A stretch of 64,000 nt of DNA from Aralia elata (taxonomy: Eukaryota > Streptophyta > Magnoliopsida > Apiales > Araliaceae): positions 40,335,182 through 40,399,181 of the forward strand of contig CM068384.1 of assembly GCA_034770075.1 (NCBI GenBank). Reading direction: 5' to 3'. The translations under genes and the position numbers were made by a program. Shown here piece after piece: positions 12,992-24,504 of the stretch (within the stretch, counting starts at the first letter, position 1; every line of letters begins with the position of its first letter). The notes beneath the pieces are model-generated. The model was not told the DNA's origin, ran no database searches, and worked only from the letters and a program-made list of their open reading frames with translations.

Positions 12992-14982
12992 TGATGTGCT
13001 GTCGCAAGCAACCAAAAATAAAATCTTACTGCAAAAGATATTAATGTAGTAGTGCAAGTAAGAGTCGATCCCACAGAGAATGATTAGTCTAAATTTATAC
13101 TTTGTAAACCAAAAGGGGGGGTTTGGAATTTTATTTAACTAATTAACTAAAACAAAATAAGAATAAAATAAAGATTTTAGTTCTTCCGTTCAATATCACC
13201 TTATCATAGCAATATTTATCCTTCAATGAAATTAATAGCCCTAGGTAACAACAAGCTCTGCTACCCGAAACTCCCCTTAATTATCACTCAATGAAACAAG
13301 CTCTTCACAAGATTCTAACCATTATACAACCTAGAACAAGCTCTCTAGATTTAATATAATAGCAGCATTAAGAACTAGGGAATTAGACTATTCCAAGCAA
13401 CAATCACACAAGCTCGGATTATTTAACCTGTCTTCCAATAATCATAGCAATACTCAAAAGCTTGACCACAATCATGTATCACTAATTGCTACTTGTGATT
13501 AGGAACAATATCAATTACACGTAATATTATCCCTTAATATAGCAAATGATATTAATCAAATTAACTTAACTGATCACATTAAATCAATCGGAATAAATAT
13601 CATTCAACAGTTAAAACAGATTATCGAGAATGAACTTCATATAAGAAGGAACAAATAATGTATAAAAAAGTTCAACATCCCATTGGAACTAAATAAAAGA
13701 AGAGAGAAGAGTTCATAGCAAATATGAAAATATAATTTACAAGATATTCAACAATAATAGAATATAAAAAATAAAGGAAGAGTTTAGAGAAGAAAAACTA
13801 TATTTTGACATCTGACTGTCACTTCGAATCACAATCTTCAATCTCCAAACATTCGCCTTCGATTCTTTGCTTCCATAAATGTTGATCTCTTGCTTGCTCT
13901 TGAACTATAAAAATGGAGAGGAGAGTAGCCTCCCCTTGGAGGTCTACTTCCTCTCCCTACTCCTATACTAACAAACTAATGTGGAGAATGCTCTCAAGGA
14001 TATGATATGAAGGAGTTGGAATATGAATGTGTAAATTGGTTTGTGAATTGGTGTGTTGGTGTTGAAACACCTCTTGCTATTTATAGGCACTCAAGCATAC
14101 AAGATGGTCAAGATCCAATAACTAATCTAAGTCATGTGCATCAGCCATCCAAAGCAAATATCAAGCCAAAAACGTCCCCATGTGATGTGCTAAAAATCCA
14201 AATCTGTCAACTAACTGATTAGCACCTTGTAAGCCAATTTTGAATTAGCAAACCACCGAATTTGGACTTGGGCAAAGAACAAAGGTTGTAGCCCTGGAGT
14301 TATAATGAATTTGGGCTTTTGAATCACCTGATTTGGAGTTGGGAAGCTCAAGTTATAGCCCAAATACTCCAACTGGTCCAAACAGGAATCCAGTCCATGT
14401 GGGATTCGGATTAGCTATCTAAAAATCAATATTTGGAGGCCTAAATGAACTCAAAATTTTGCCCACCATACCTTTCCAAAAAGCTTGAGAAGTCTACTAC
14501 AATCTTTAAGAAGAACACGTTTTCATTTGGAAACTCTAACACAATTCAAATCTCAACCGAAGCACCAAAGGTCAATCTGTCCAAAGGCTCAATTTCCTGA
14601 AATTTTCAGCTTTGACGTATGTTGGTAAAATGGTCATAACTCTCTCATCTGAACTTCGATTTAGGTGTTTCAAGATGATTCGGAAAGCTAAGTAATAGAT
14701 CTACAACTTTGCTTCTTTGAACGTTGAGAGATAAAGGCTGGACCAAGGACGAAATTGGGCCTCAATGGGCTGCTATGTCAATGATAAATTATGGACATTG
14801 ATCCAAATACCCATTCATTCTTTTTTTCCTGCAAAACAAAGTAAAAATACATAAAAGTGATACAAAGACATATTTCATAACAATAAGATAAAAATACATA
14901 AAAAAAGAATATAAATTACACAAAAACTCACAAATCATCAAGCTAAAAATACTCAATTTATAGGTATAAAATTGACTCATCA
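12992..14982 (-). repeat. Element B, 3' LTR (element orientation), full length
   Basis: A 1991-bp LTR. It holds a copy of a module shared with C and D (gtcataact ... ggaaagctaag ... tctacaacttt) at about 14630-14740. The other B LTR lacks roughly 400 bp corresponding to about 14560-14956. Small ORFs such as 14007-14222 have no recognisable product. Confidence 0.85.
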
Positions 14983-15734
14983 AATACCCCCAAACTTGAA
15001 TCTTTGCTTGTCCTCAAGCTAAACAAATACAAAAATAAGACTTAAAACTCTTCTAATAAAACCTAACTTGAGCAATGAGACATAAAGTTTGAAAAATGAC
15101 CTCAAAGATGTCAAAACATTATAACTTTAAAAAAACTTTCAAAATATCGCAACGTCTAGGATTTTAACTTGCTTGTTAGTCATACCTCACTTTAAATCCT
15201 TTCCTTGTGTGTGTGTGTATCCAATTGCACTAAACCAAGTATAACTCGGATAAACTTATCTAACCACATTACCTTATGAAGGACAATAAACTCCAACAAC
15301 TACATGCTTAACACATCACTCACCGCTAATGTAGACAAATTAGAAATTACAAAAATTGAGATCAAAAGACTCTAGATAAGTGCATTTTATGCTCCATCTT
15401 ATCATAAGTCATCTCTTATGGGCAAGTGCGTTTTACGCTCCATCTCATCCCATTGCAAGATTTGCGATTAATTGCTTCTTCTTCTTTTTTTTTTCTTTTT
15501 TTTTCTTTTTTTATATAGGTGAGTGCGTTTTACGCTCTATCTCCCCTAAGCACGTGTTTATGAGTGAGTACGTTTTACGCTCCATCTCAACTCACCATAT
15601 GACCAACAAATCAACTTGATTACATTGCTTCGAGTGATGTTTAAACGAGTTATAGAGTTTATTGATATCTCCCACAAGCATTCGGTCATATATAAGTCTT
15701 CTCTAAATGTACCACTAGTTCATTACAAATGGAT
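14983..15734 (-). mobile_element. Element B interior, 3' side: PPT, AGGA hairpin, hairpin array
   Basis: Next to the LTR is the polypurine tract, then a stem-loop GCTTG-AGGA-CAAGC (element strand) at 15006-15019. At 15375-15597 are four hairpins with the core TGCGTTTTACGCTCCAT (plus strand), discussed in the findings. A T-rich low-complexity tract occupies about 15476-15512. No coding region is seen. Confidence 0.75.
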
Positions 15735-15739
15735 ACGTG

Positions 15740-18700
15740 TGTTTGTCGATTTAGCAATCAATAAATACGTGCAAATGTACACGGTCAACAAGTAATAAAG
15801 TGATAATAGAGTGTCGAACCCACAGAGAATTATTTAATAATAATTACCAAATACTAACTCATAATCAAATTAATTTTATTTAAACAATTCGATAAAAGAT
15901 TTTGAATTTTGAAAATAAAGTACTAAACTAACTAATTACTAACTACCAAGAATTGAATTCAGATAAAAAGGCTTAAGATTACAATTTTCCTTAATGTTTC
16001 ACTTGAATTAATACACTTCCTTTTAAGTTATATTAATTATTCCGGATTATAATCAAGAACTCATCAATATTTATAACCATCTGTCGATGTATCATAAACG
16101 AATCAACTTAAATCCACAAAAGATAGAATTAAGATGAACACCCTAGTTAACTAATTCACTATATCTCTATGTGAATTATAATAAAAAAGGATTTGAAGCA
16201 CAGGTTCTCTTTCAGATTACATGCGGCGTATAAGTATATCTCTATCCTAAACACAAATTATGAATTCCATCATATGCAGAAAACACAATCACATGCTACT
16301 ATAATTAGGTCTAAATCTATAATCCATCTCTCGAGTTCATATAGATTACCACGGTAATTGTTGATCAAACAATTAAGCAATTAATCACAAATCATAATAG
16401 ACAATCCGATAATAATTAACAATAATTAACAAGGAAGCATATCAATAAAAGCTACGCAATAAGATCCATTGTAATCTTAAAAAGAAATTAGTTCATAATT
16501 GAATTAAAATCCATAATCCACAATTGATAAAGCATTCAAGAATACAAAATAAGAGATAGAGAAGATAATAGAATCTGTAATTGCAATCCTTGAGTCTCTC
16601 CTTCAGCTCCTTAATTGAATCCTTTGTGCTCTTGCAATTGCTTCAAGCCTCCATCTCTTTCTTCCAAACTAAGGTTAGCAAAAAGTAGCAAAATCTCCCC
16701 ATTCTATGCTTTATATCATGTATTTATATGTTATAAGTCAAATCCCAAGCTTAGGAGGAAACCCAATCCAATTTGGAGTCAAAAACAAACAAAATTGCGT
16801 CAAAACTAAGTCTGGCCGCGACCCCTCTCTGGTGTTGGGCGCGGCCGCGCCCAAAATGAACTAGAAACTGGCGCGGCCGCGCTAGTCCAATTTCTGCTGC
16901 AACATCGCTTGGTAAAATGGCCATAACTTTTGATCCGGGAGGATTTACGAGGCCTGCCACCTATCAAATCGAAGCTCTCGACGAGATCTACAACTTTCAT
17001 TCTTTGAGCATTGAGAGATTCTATCTGGAGCGAGGTCGAAATTGGGCTTCAAGTAGCTGCTATGTAAATGGCAACTCCAAACTTTGATCTCTGTTGATAA
17101 AAATGTCATAACTCTCGCATCCGAACTCCGATTGGGGTGATTCAAGATGTTCCGGAAAGCTAAGTGATGAGTGTGTTTTATATACATAAATTAGGTGCTT
17201 TTGAGCTTGATAATTTGTAAATCCTAAGTCATTTCAGTTGGTTTTATGTGTTTTTATCTTATTGTTATGTAATATAGCTTTGTATTGGTTTTATATGTTT
17301 TTGTATGCTTTTATGTGTTTTTCATGTTGTTTTGTAGGAATTGAAATAAAAGCTCCTTGGAATCAATACCCATAACTTGCTTTTTGGTACTGTAGCTGCT
17401 TGTTTCCCTATTTCACCCATGATCCAATCCGAATCTCTCAAAACTCAAAGAACGAAAGTTGTAGATATTTGTCTTAGCTTTCCAGAACATCTTGAATCAT
17501 CCAATTTGAAGTTCGTATGATAGAGTTATGACCATTTTACCATCGGATTTGGCATGAATTTTACATAGCAGTTGTTTCGGGCTCAATTTGAGCCTTTCTC
17601 TGGACATTTTCTCGTCAAGCTCCAGTTATGAAAGTTGTAGAGCTCTTTCTTAGCTTTCCATAGCCTATTTACACGCCTAAATCCAAGTTCGGACGAAGAA
17701 GTTATGGCCATTTTACTAACAGAGGTCAAAGCTGAGTCGGGTTACAGGCCATTGGGCGCGGGCGCGCGGAATTGGGTGCGGGCGCACGACGCCTAGCACC
17801 AGGCAGCCAGCACGCGCGCGCGCGCGGCGTGGGCGTGCCATGGGCATGCGGCATGGCCAGGGGGCGGCGTGCGGGCGCATCCAGGCTTGCTGAGTGCGAT
17901 CTTCTGAGCTCCTAGTGCGATTCCAGCTCACTTTTGACCCAAAATCTGATGTTTGGCTAGGGTTTTTCATGGAGGCACTATATAATATCTCATTGGGGCT
18001 TCATATTTCATAACTAGGGATTGGGAGGCTACACTAAAACACCAATTTGAGAGCAAAAGTGCTGCAATACAAGGAAAAACTCAGCACAAGCCAAAGAACC
18101 AAGAAGGAAAGGATTGTCAAGACATATCTAAACCTTGGGAGGCTGCACATACATCATCAAGAAGAGCTTGAGGGCTACAAATCAAGAAAATTCCAGCAAC
18201 AAGCTCAGGAGCAAAAAGAGAAACGAATGCTAAATGAAGAGGAAAAGCTAGAGATTGACATCAACCAAGCAAGCAACACATGATTATCTTCTAAATGGGT
18301 TTTATCATTCTTACTTTCCTTTGAATTTGTAATTCTATTTTATGATGAACACCATGTGTTTGATGTTTTGCTTAGCTACCATGAACTAGAGCTTGTATTC
18401 TAAGATTTCAATGGAACCCAACACATAGTTTGAATTGATTTCTCTCTCTTTGCTATTAATTACTCATTTGTGAATTGTATGTCATAATTTATGCTTCATA
18501 TATTAATTGCCTAGCTAGTAATTACCGTGGGAACCTATATGAACTTGACGAACGGATTATAGTGTTTAGACCTTGTTATGATATCATGCGAGAGTTAAAG
18601 ATTGTTGTGGGTAATTAATTGAGATTTAGTGACGTGTGTCTTGTTGATTATCCTCAATAATAGGTAACTTGATAGTATTTAGGATAGACCTATACCTAGA

Positions 18701-19493
18701 TACCGTGTGCAACCAATGGAGAATTTATTCTTAATGACTTCCTATGTGAAAGTTGGTAATTGAAAGGACGTTTAATGAGATTTAGTGACACGTGTCTTGT
18801 TATTGTTCTTGAAATTGGTCTCTTGATAGTGTGTAGGATAGACATATACCTACATGCCGCATTAGGAAGATTCGAATTTGACCATCGACAGAGGCTTATA
18901 AGTAGCTTTGATTTCTCGGTTGACATTTCCATGTTGTTAATTAGTTCAAATGAGAGAGTTAGGATATTCAAATGAAGTGTTGGGGGAAATTGCAATCTTA
19001 GACTTGTTAATATTAGATTTCATTATCTTTTACTTGATTATTATTATCTTATTCACTACCAACAACAAAAATATCAAATCATCATTTGTCTAATTAAAAT
19101 CGAGACGATATATAGTTGGTACTTGGGATACACTAGAACAATTCTCTGTGGGTTCGACAACTCTCTTATCATTATATTACTTGTTGACCGCGTATACTTG
19201 CGCGTATTTATCGGTTGCGAAATCGACCAACACTAAGGAGTAGTTCTACAATAAAATCCAAGTTCCAAACCAAGAACATGCATCCATTTTAATGTTAAAA
19301 CCCCTGCAATCTTCCCTTCTCGCATTTGCTCGCATGTTGTACTCCAAAAGATGTTGGAATTGCGTTTCCTTGCTCATTCCTACAAAATAACATAAAAACA
19401 CTATAAATACCTAATACTAACTTAAAATACTTAAGAACTCACAAATTTTCAAGCCAAACGTACTCAATTCATAGATGTAAAACCCACTCATCA
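15740..19493 (-). repeat. Element C, 3' LTR, split by solo LTR D
   Basis: LTR halves are 15740-17164 and 19238-19493. It contains a GC-rich island at about 16815-16890 with two gcgcggccgcgc palindromes, and two copies of the LTR module shared with B and D at about 16910-17164. No gene is seen. Confidence 0.85.
17165..19232 (+). mobile_element. Solo LTR D (Athila-like), inserted in C's LTR
   Basis: 2068 bp, starts TGATGAGTGTG and ends CGACCAACA, flanked by perfect TSD CTAAG (17160-17164; 19233-19237). Its reverse complement starts TGTTGGTCGATTTCGC, close to the plus-strand start of C's LTR (TGTTTGTCGATTTAGC), so D belongs to a related family in opposite orientation to C. No interior or second LTR exists, so it is a solo LTR, presumably from LTR-LTR recombination. 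It contains a very GC-rich stretch at about 17745-17885. The 78-residue ORF at 18047 has no recognisable product. Confidence 0.88.
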
Positions 19494-20856
19494 AATACCC
19501 CCAAACTTAAATCTTTGCTTGTCCTCAAGCAAACACTAAAAACAACAACTATAACAACTAATTCTAAATAACAACTCACACGACTCGAGTAATGAATCAA
19601 TACAAATTTCCATAATAGCCTCAAAGATTTCTTCTAATGTTAACTCAAGAAAAATTTCCGAAAACATGCAAAGCCTAAAATTTCAACCTAATCATCAGTT
19701 CCACAACTACTCATGATTCTTTAAGTGCGTGTGTGTGCATCCAAATGTTCAACTAGCCATAACTCACATAAGATCATATAAACAAATACTCATAAAGATT
19801 TTTAAATCAACTCTAAAAACCTACTTTCATATCAATCTCCGCTAATAAAGGCAAAACATAAAATTTAGAGGATCAAAAAGATATTTCATACATTTAAGCA
19901 CACTTGAACCCTTCCCAAGTAATTCAAAACACAAATTTTCTTTTATTTTTTTCATTTTTTTAGTGAGTGCGTTTTACGCTCCATCTCACTTCTCATTGAA
20001 CGAGTGCGTTTTACGCTTCATCCCGTTTTCTCTCGCACGAGTGCGTTTTACGCTCCTTCTCGTGCATGTGTTTATGGGTGAGTGCGTTTTACGCTCCATC
20101 TCAACCCACCACATGATTCATCATTCTAACTCAGGAAGGTTTCAGAATTTTTAAAATTTTCAATAACCCAAGATTTACCCCAAACTTATGTTAGTGCCTA
20201 AATTTCGCTTTGAATGAAGCTCAAATAAGATTTTAAAGTTTCAATGATATCTTTCACAAGTATTCAACCAAAATTTTTTTTCCTTAAGACACAACTAGCT
20301 AAACAGATGGATATGTGCTTTGAAGTTCAAAAAGATCACAAATAGTGTAAACCCAACATATAAGTCAAAATATAAACTAAGCATGTTTTTCAATTCCCGT
20401 GAGTTAAAAAAAATTAAACACATTTTTTTCTCATACTTGGCCATAATCAGATTCAATCAACCCATTGCTCATCTATCCTAAAACATACTAACTAAAATAC
20501 AAATCTAAAACATATATCAAGTACCAAATAAAACAAAAACATGGAACAACACCCTCAAACTTAAACTAGACATTGTCCTCAATGGATAAGATAGAAAAAA
20601 TTAAAACAGAGGACTTCCCTGAAAATATAGCAATCTTCCTCCTTGTCTGCTAAGTCTGAAGAATAGGCTAGGCACATTAGAATGAATAAGGCATTGCACT
20701 TGAATTGGACTCGAATAACCTGTAAACACATTAGAAGCAAATTTATTAACTACTATGAAACCTAATAAAATAAATAAAAACTAAAACTAAAACTTAAACT
20801 TGGGTTGCCTCCCAAGAAGCGCTTGTTTTATAGTCTCACCCTGACTTCTTCAATTT
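19494..20856 (-). mobile_element. Element C, 3' untranslated region with hairpin array
   Basis: Holds the LTR-adjacent polypurine tract (19494-19510) and AGGA-loop hairpin (19517-19530); four co-varying hairpins (19962-20107); a second polypurine-like tract (about 20550-20562) with its own AGGA hairpin (20571-20584); and a conserved stem-loop CTTGGG..CCCAAG at 20800-20817 followed by the palindrome AGCGCT. No coding region is seen here. Confidence 0.75.
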
Positions 20857-21933
20857 CTATCCAATTCCTCTACGAAAATTGAGGAACCCTCCATCCATTA
20901 GTAGCAATGTAACTTTTGAAGGTTTTGCTGCAGTAGGGGCCATTGTTTCAAATTCACCTAGTTTGCTTGTTGTAGATAGGTTCCTAATTACGACTGTCCA
21001 ATAGCTAGGTGCTTCCTCCGTTGTGTTCGTGATTAGATTGGGGCATTGAATCTTGTCAAACACGACAGGCTCTTCTTCTATCTCCTCTCTCTCATCCCAC
21101 CATGGTTGTAATGTAGTCCTAGTTCTAATGTCATTAAGAGCTTTACCAAGGACATGACTACCAAGTGGACACGGTTTTGCAAAACTACCCGGATCTTTGA
21201 GCTTTGGTGGAAAAGGTACATGGGGCACTAACAAAATCGGTACATCAGCGTCGAAACTCACGGCTTCGGCTGTATTTTCTTGATCCCCGCTATTCTCCTC
21301 CATATCAGAATTATCATCAATTAGCACGTTCAGTTGTAGCTTTGGCGCGGGCAATCTATCAGTCTCGAGAACCACGTCATTGGGCCATGCACAATGATAA
21401 CTATTCTTGAAGGCGCTGATAAGCTGTCCCATCTGATTCTCAAGATTTCGAATCGACACTGCTTGGCTTTTTATATTTAAATCCACTAAGTTCAACAGCT
21501 GATCTTGATCACTCATTCTTTTATCCGTAGTTGTAATAAACTTCGCCAAGGCCTCCTCCAAACTTAGTTTCCTTTCTTCTTCATGTAGATAGGCTGAATC
21601 CTGAAATTCTGGAGTGTATGATTGGCTTGGAGCAAAGATTTGGACTTGATTATTATGGCTCCATGAAAAATCCGGATAATACCCCCAATCTTGATTATAG
21701 TTGTTGGGATAGGCATAATTGTTGGGGTAATTGCCGAAATTGCCACCATACTGCATCGACTTAAAATTGATGGCGCATTGATGACTCGGATGATTTCCAG
21801 CATAATAATCACAAATTACCGCCACACTTTGAATACGTTGTACTGCAAAAGCGTCAATCATCCTCGAAAATGTCTCAATCGGTGCTGACAATTCATCGAA
21901 TTCATAAATCCCTGTCGCTCTTGGCTGAATCAT
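20857..21933 (-). pseudogene. Athila-like gag polyprotein, truncated, with protease start
   Basis: An open frame of 358 codons from the first ATG. Near residue 40 it has a degenerate zinc-knuckle-like motif, CDYYAGNHPSHQC, in which the second usual cysteine is Tyr. A Q/N/Y-rich linker follows, then the Athila-type SIRNLENQMGQL segment near residue 160, and the pre-protease block VPFPPKLKDPGSF near residue 240. The usual Asp-(Ser/Thr)-Gly protease centre is not visible; after KALNDI the sequence departs from the family. The gag N-terminal capsid region also appears missing, because the frame starts just before the knuckle. It lies between the primer site (22097) and the 3' untranslated hairpins on the minus strand. 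Function as a gag in trans is possible but unproven. Confidence 0.7.
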
Positions 21934-22079
21934 TCTCGTATAAGGCCATTGCTAGTCGTAGTCCGCCATGGTGTACCTAAAAAGAGAGAAATATAGGAAG
22001 AGAATTAAAATAAAAACAAAATGATTAAATTAAAACTAATTTGATTAAAGTTAATGATGGCAAAAATTATTAAACTAAT

Positions 22080-22097
22080 TCCCCGACAACGGCGCCA
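22080..22097 (-). other. Primer-binding site of element C (tRNA-Asp type)
   Basis: Plus strand reads tccccgacaacggcgcca, matching the 3' end of plant tRNA-Asp except at one position. It sits 6 bp from the LTR at 22104, fixing C as minus-strand. It is not a tRNA gene, because no cloverleaf precedes it. Confidence 0.85.
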
Positions 22098-22103
22098 AAA
22101 ACT

Positions 22104-23785
22104 TGTTTGTCGATTTAGCAATCAATAAATACGTGCAAGTGTACACGGTCAACAAGTAATAAAGTGGTAAGAGAGTGTCGAACCCACAGAGAATTATTTA
22201 ATAATAATTACCAAATACTAACTCATAATCAAATTAACTTTATTTAAACAATTCGATAAAAGATTTTGAATTTTGAAAATAAAGTACTAAACTAACTAAT
22301 TACTAACTGTCAAGAATTGAATTCAGATAAAAAGGCTTAAGATTACAATTTTCCTTAATGTTTCACTTGAATTAATACACTTCCTGTTAAATTATATTAA
22401 TTATTCCGGATTGTTAATCAAGAACTCATCAATATTTATAACCATCTCTCGATGTATCATAAACGAATCAACTTAAATCCACAAAAGATAGAATTAAGAT
22501 GAAAACCCTAGTTAACTAATTCACTATATCTCTATGTGAATTATAATAAAAAAGGATTTGAAGCACAAGTTCTCTTTCAGATTACATGCGGCGTATAAGT
22601 ATATCTCTATCCTAAACACAAATTATGAATTCCATCATATGCAGAAAACACAATCACATGCTACTATGATTAGGTCTAAATCTATAATCCATCTCTCGAG
22701 TTCATATAGATTACCACGGTAATTGTCGATCAAACAATTAAGCAATTAATCACAAATCATAATAGACAATCTGATAATAATCAACAATAATTAACAAAGA
22801 AGCATATCAATAAAAGCTACACAATAAGATCCATTGTAATCTTAAAAAGAAATTAGTTCATAATTGAATTAAAATCCATAATCCACAATTGATAAAGCAT
22901 TCAAGAATACAAAATAAGAGATAGAGAAGAGAATAGAATCTGTAATTGCAATCCTTGAGTCTCTCCTTCAGCTCGTTAATTGAATCCTTTATGCTCTTGC
23001 AATTGCTTCAAGCCTCCATCTCTTTCTTCCAAACTAGGGTTAGCAAAAAGTAGCAAAATCTCCCCATTCTATGCTTTATATCATGTATTTATAGGTTATA
23101 AGTCAAATCCCAAGCTTAGGAGGAAACCCAATCCAATTTGGAGTCAAAAACATGCAAAAACGCGTCAAAACTAAGTCTGGCCGCGACCCCTCTCTGGTGT
23201 TGGGCGCGCCCGCGCCCAAAATGAACTAGAAACTGGCGCGGCCGCGCTAGTCCAATTTCTGCTGCAACATCGCTTGGTAAAATGGCCATAACTTTTGACC
23301 CGGGAGGAGTTACGAGGCCTGCCACCTATCAAATCGAAGCTCTCGACGAGAGCTACAACTTTCATTCTTTGAGAATTGAGAGATTCTATCTGGATCAAGG
23401 TCGAAAGTGGGCTTCAAGTAGCTGCTATGTAAATGGCAACTCCAAACTTTGATCTCTGTTGATAAAAATGTCATAACTCTCGCATCCGAACTCCGATTGG
23501 GGTGATTCAAGATGTTCCGGAAAGCTAAGGAGTAGTTCTAAAATAAAATCCTAGTTCCAAACCAAGAACATGCATCCATTTTAATGTTAAAAGCCTTACA
23601 ATCTTCCCTTCTCGTATTTGCTCGCATGTTGTACTCCAAAAGATGTTCGAATTGCGTTTCCTTGCTCATTCTTACAAAATAACATAAAAACACTATAAAT
23701 ACCTAATACTAACTTAAAATACTTAAGAACTCACAAATTTTCAAGCCAAACGTACTCAATTCATAGATGTAAAACTCACTCATCA
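22104..23785 (-). repeat. Element C, 5' LTR (element orientation), intact
   Basis: A 1682-bp LTR, colinear with the D-interrupted copy. The GC-rich island at about 23180-23250 retains one gcgcggccgcgc, while the other reads gcgcgcccgcgc. Confidence 0.9.
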
Positions 23786-23790
23786 ACGTG

Positions 23791-24504
23791 CTCAAATGAA
23801 GTAGGGATCACAAGCAATGTAATAACCAACAAAAAAGTTAACCACACAAACTAAGAAATATTTGTCCATTTTTCATGAGTTACAATTTATTCAATCAAGT
23901 TTTTTTTTATTTATCATTGGTCATAGTTCTAAATCAAGTCAATGCTCAAGAAACACATTTTAAAAATAACGACCCTTAAAAAATTATATTTTTTTTTTAT
24001 AAAAACACACAAATACTAAATACCATAAAAAAACACAAATATTAAATACTACCCCCAAACTTAAAACTGACATTGTCTTCAATGTAAGCAATAAACGAAT
24101 CAAATGTAAAGGACTTCCCTGAAATTATGTCAATTATCGTGGGCGCTTGAATTGTAGAATGTTTGGCATTGATAACTTTGCTACAACGCCCCAACGCTTG
24201 GTAGGCAAAACAACCTAACACAAAAGATAAAGCAAAACAAAAATAAAATCACGTTAAATAAAAATAGATAAAAGGAATGTGAAATTTGGGTTGCCTCCCA
24301 AGTAGCGCTTGGTTTATAGTCGTCGGCCCGACTTCTTTATTTCTTATTTGAGACCTTGAGATCACCACGGATAAATCAAGAGTCCCTGCAAAATTAAAAC
24401 TCAATAAGAGTTTACACGAAGATAGAAATTTGCTAAAATAAAATAAGGTTCACAAAAGTACAAAAATAAAACTAAAATCATTCCCCGGCAACGGCGCCAA
24501 AATT
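23791..24504 (-). mobile_element. Element B interior, 5' side
   Basis: Contains a second polypurine-like tract (about 24050-24063) with an AGGA-type hairpin whose loop reads AAGA (24071-24084). Next comes the conserved gggttgcctcccaag / agcgctt block at about 24288-24310, as in element C, and then the primer site. No gag remains. Confidence 0.75.
24482..24499 (-). other. Primer-binding site of element B (tRNA-Asp)
   Basis: Plus strand tccccggcaacggcgcca equals the 3' end of plant tRNA-Asp including CCA. It is 5 bp from the LTR at 24505. Confidence 0.9.

Larger units (their letters stand above)
15740..23785 (-). mobile_element. Element C: Athila-like LTR retrotransposon with truncated gag
   Basis: Perfect TSD ACGTG at 15735-15739 and 23786-23790, inside element B. 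LTRs are 15740-19493 (interrupted by D; 1681 bp when D and one TSD copy are removed) and 22104-23785 (1682 bp). Orientation is minus: primer site at 22080-22097 (tRNA-Asp type, one base off the B version) and polypurine tract beside 19493. It carries a gag reading frame (20857-21933) but no RT, RNase H or integrase, which fits the class of terminal-repeat elements that keep only gag. Confidence 0.88.

Noticed and set aside
15476..15512. T-rich tract as the poly(A) tail of a LINE or SINE
   Set aside because: No target duplication or element body adjoins it; it is simple sequence inside element B.
17160..17164. Sequence-directed insertion of D at the ggaaagctaag module
   Set aside because: One event at one site is not evidence of targeting; the CTAAG duplication is an ordinary 5-bp TSD.
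18047..18283. 78-residue ORF in solo LTR D
   Set aside because: Lys/Gln-rich with no family resemblance; it lies inside an LTR.
22080..24499. tRNA-Asp 3' ends
   Set aside because: Only the last 18 bases are present, each next to an LTR boundary, so they are primer-binding sites rather than tRNA genes.
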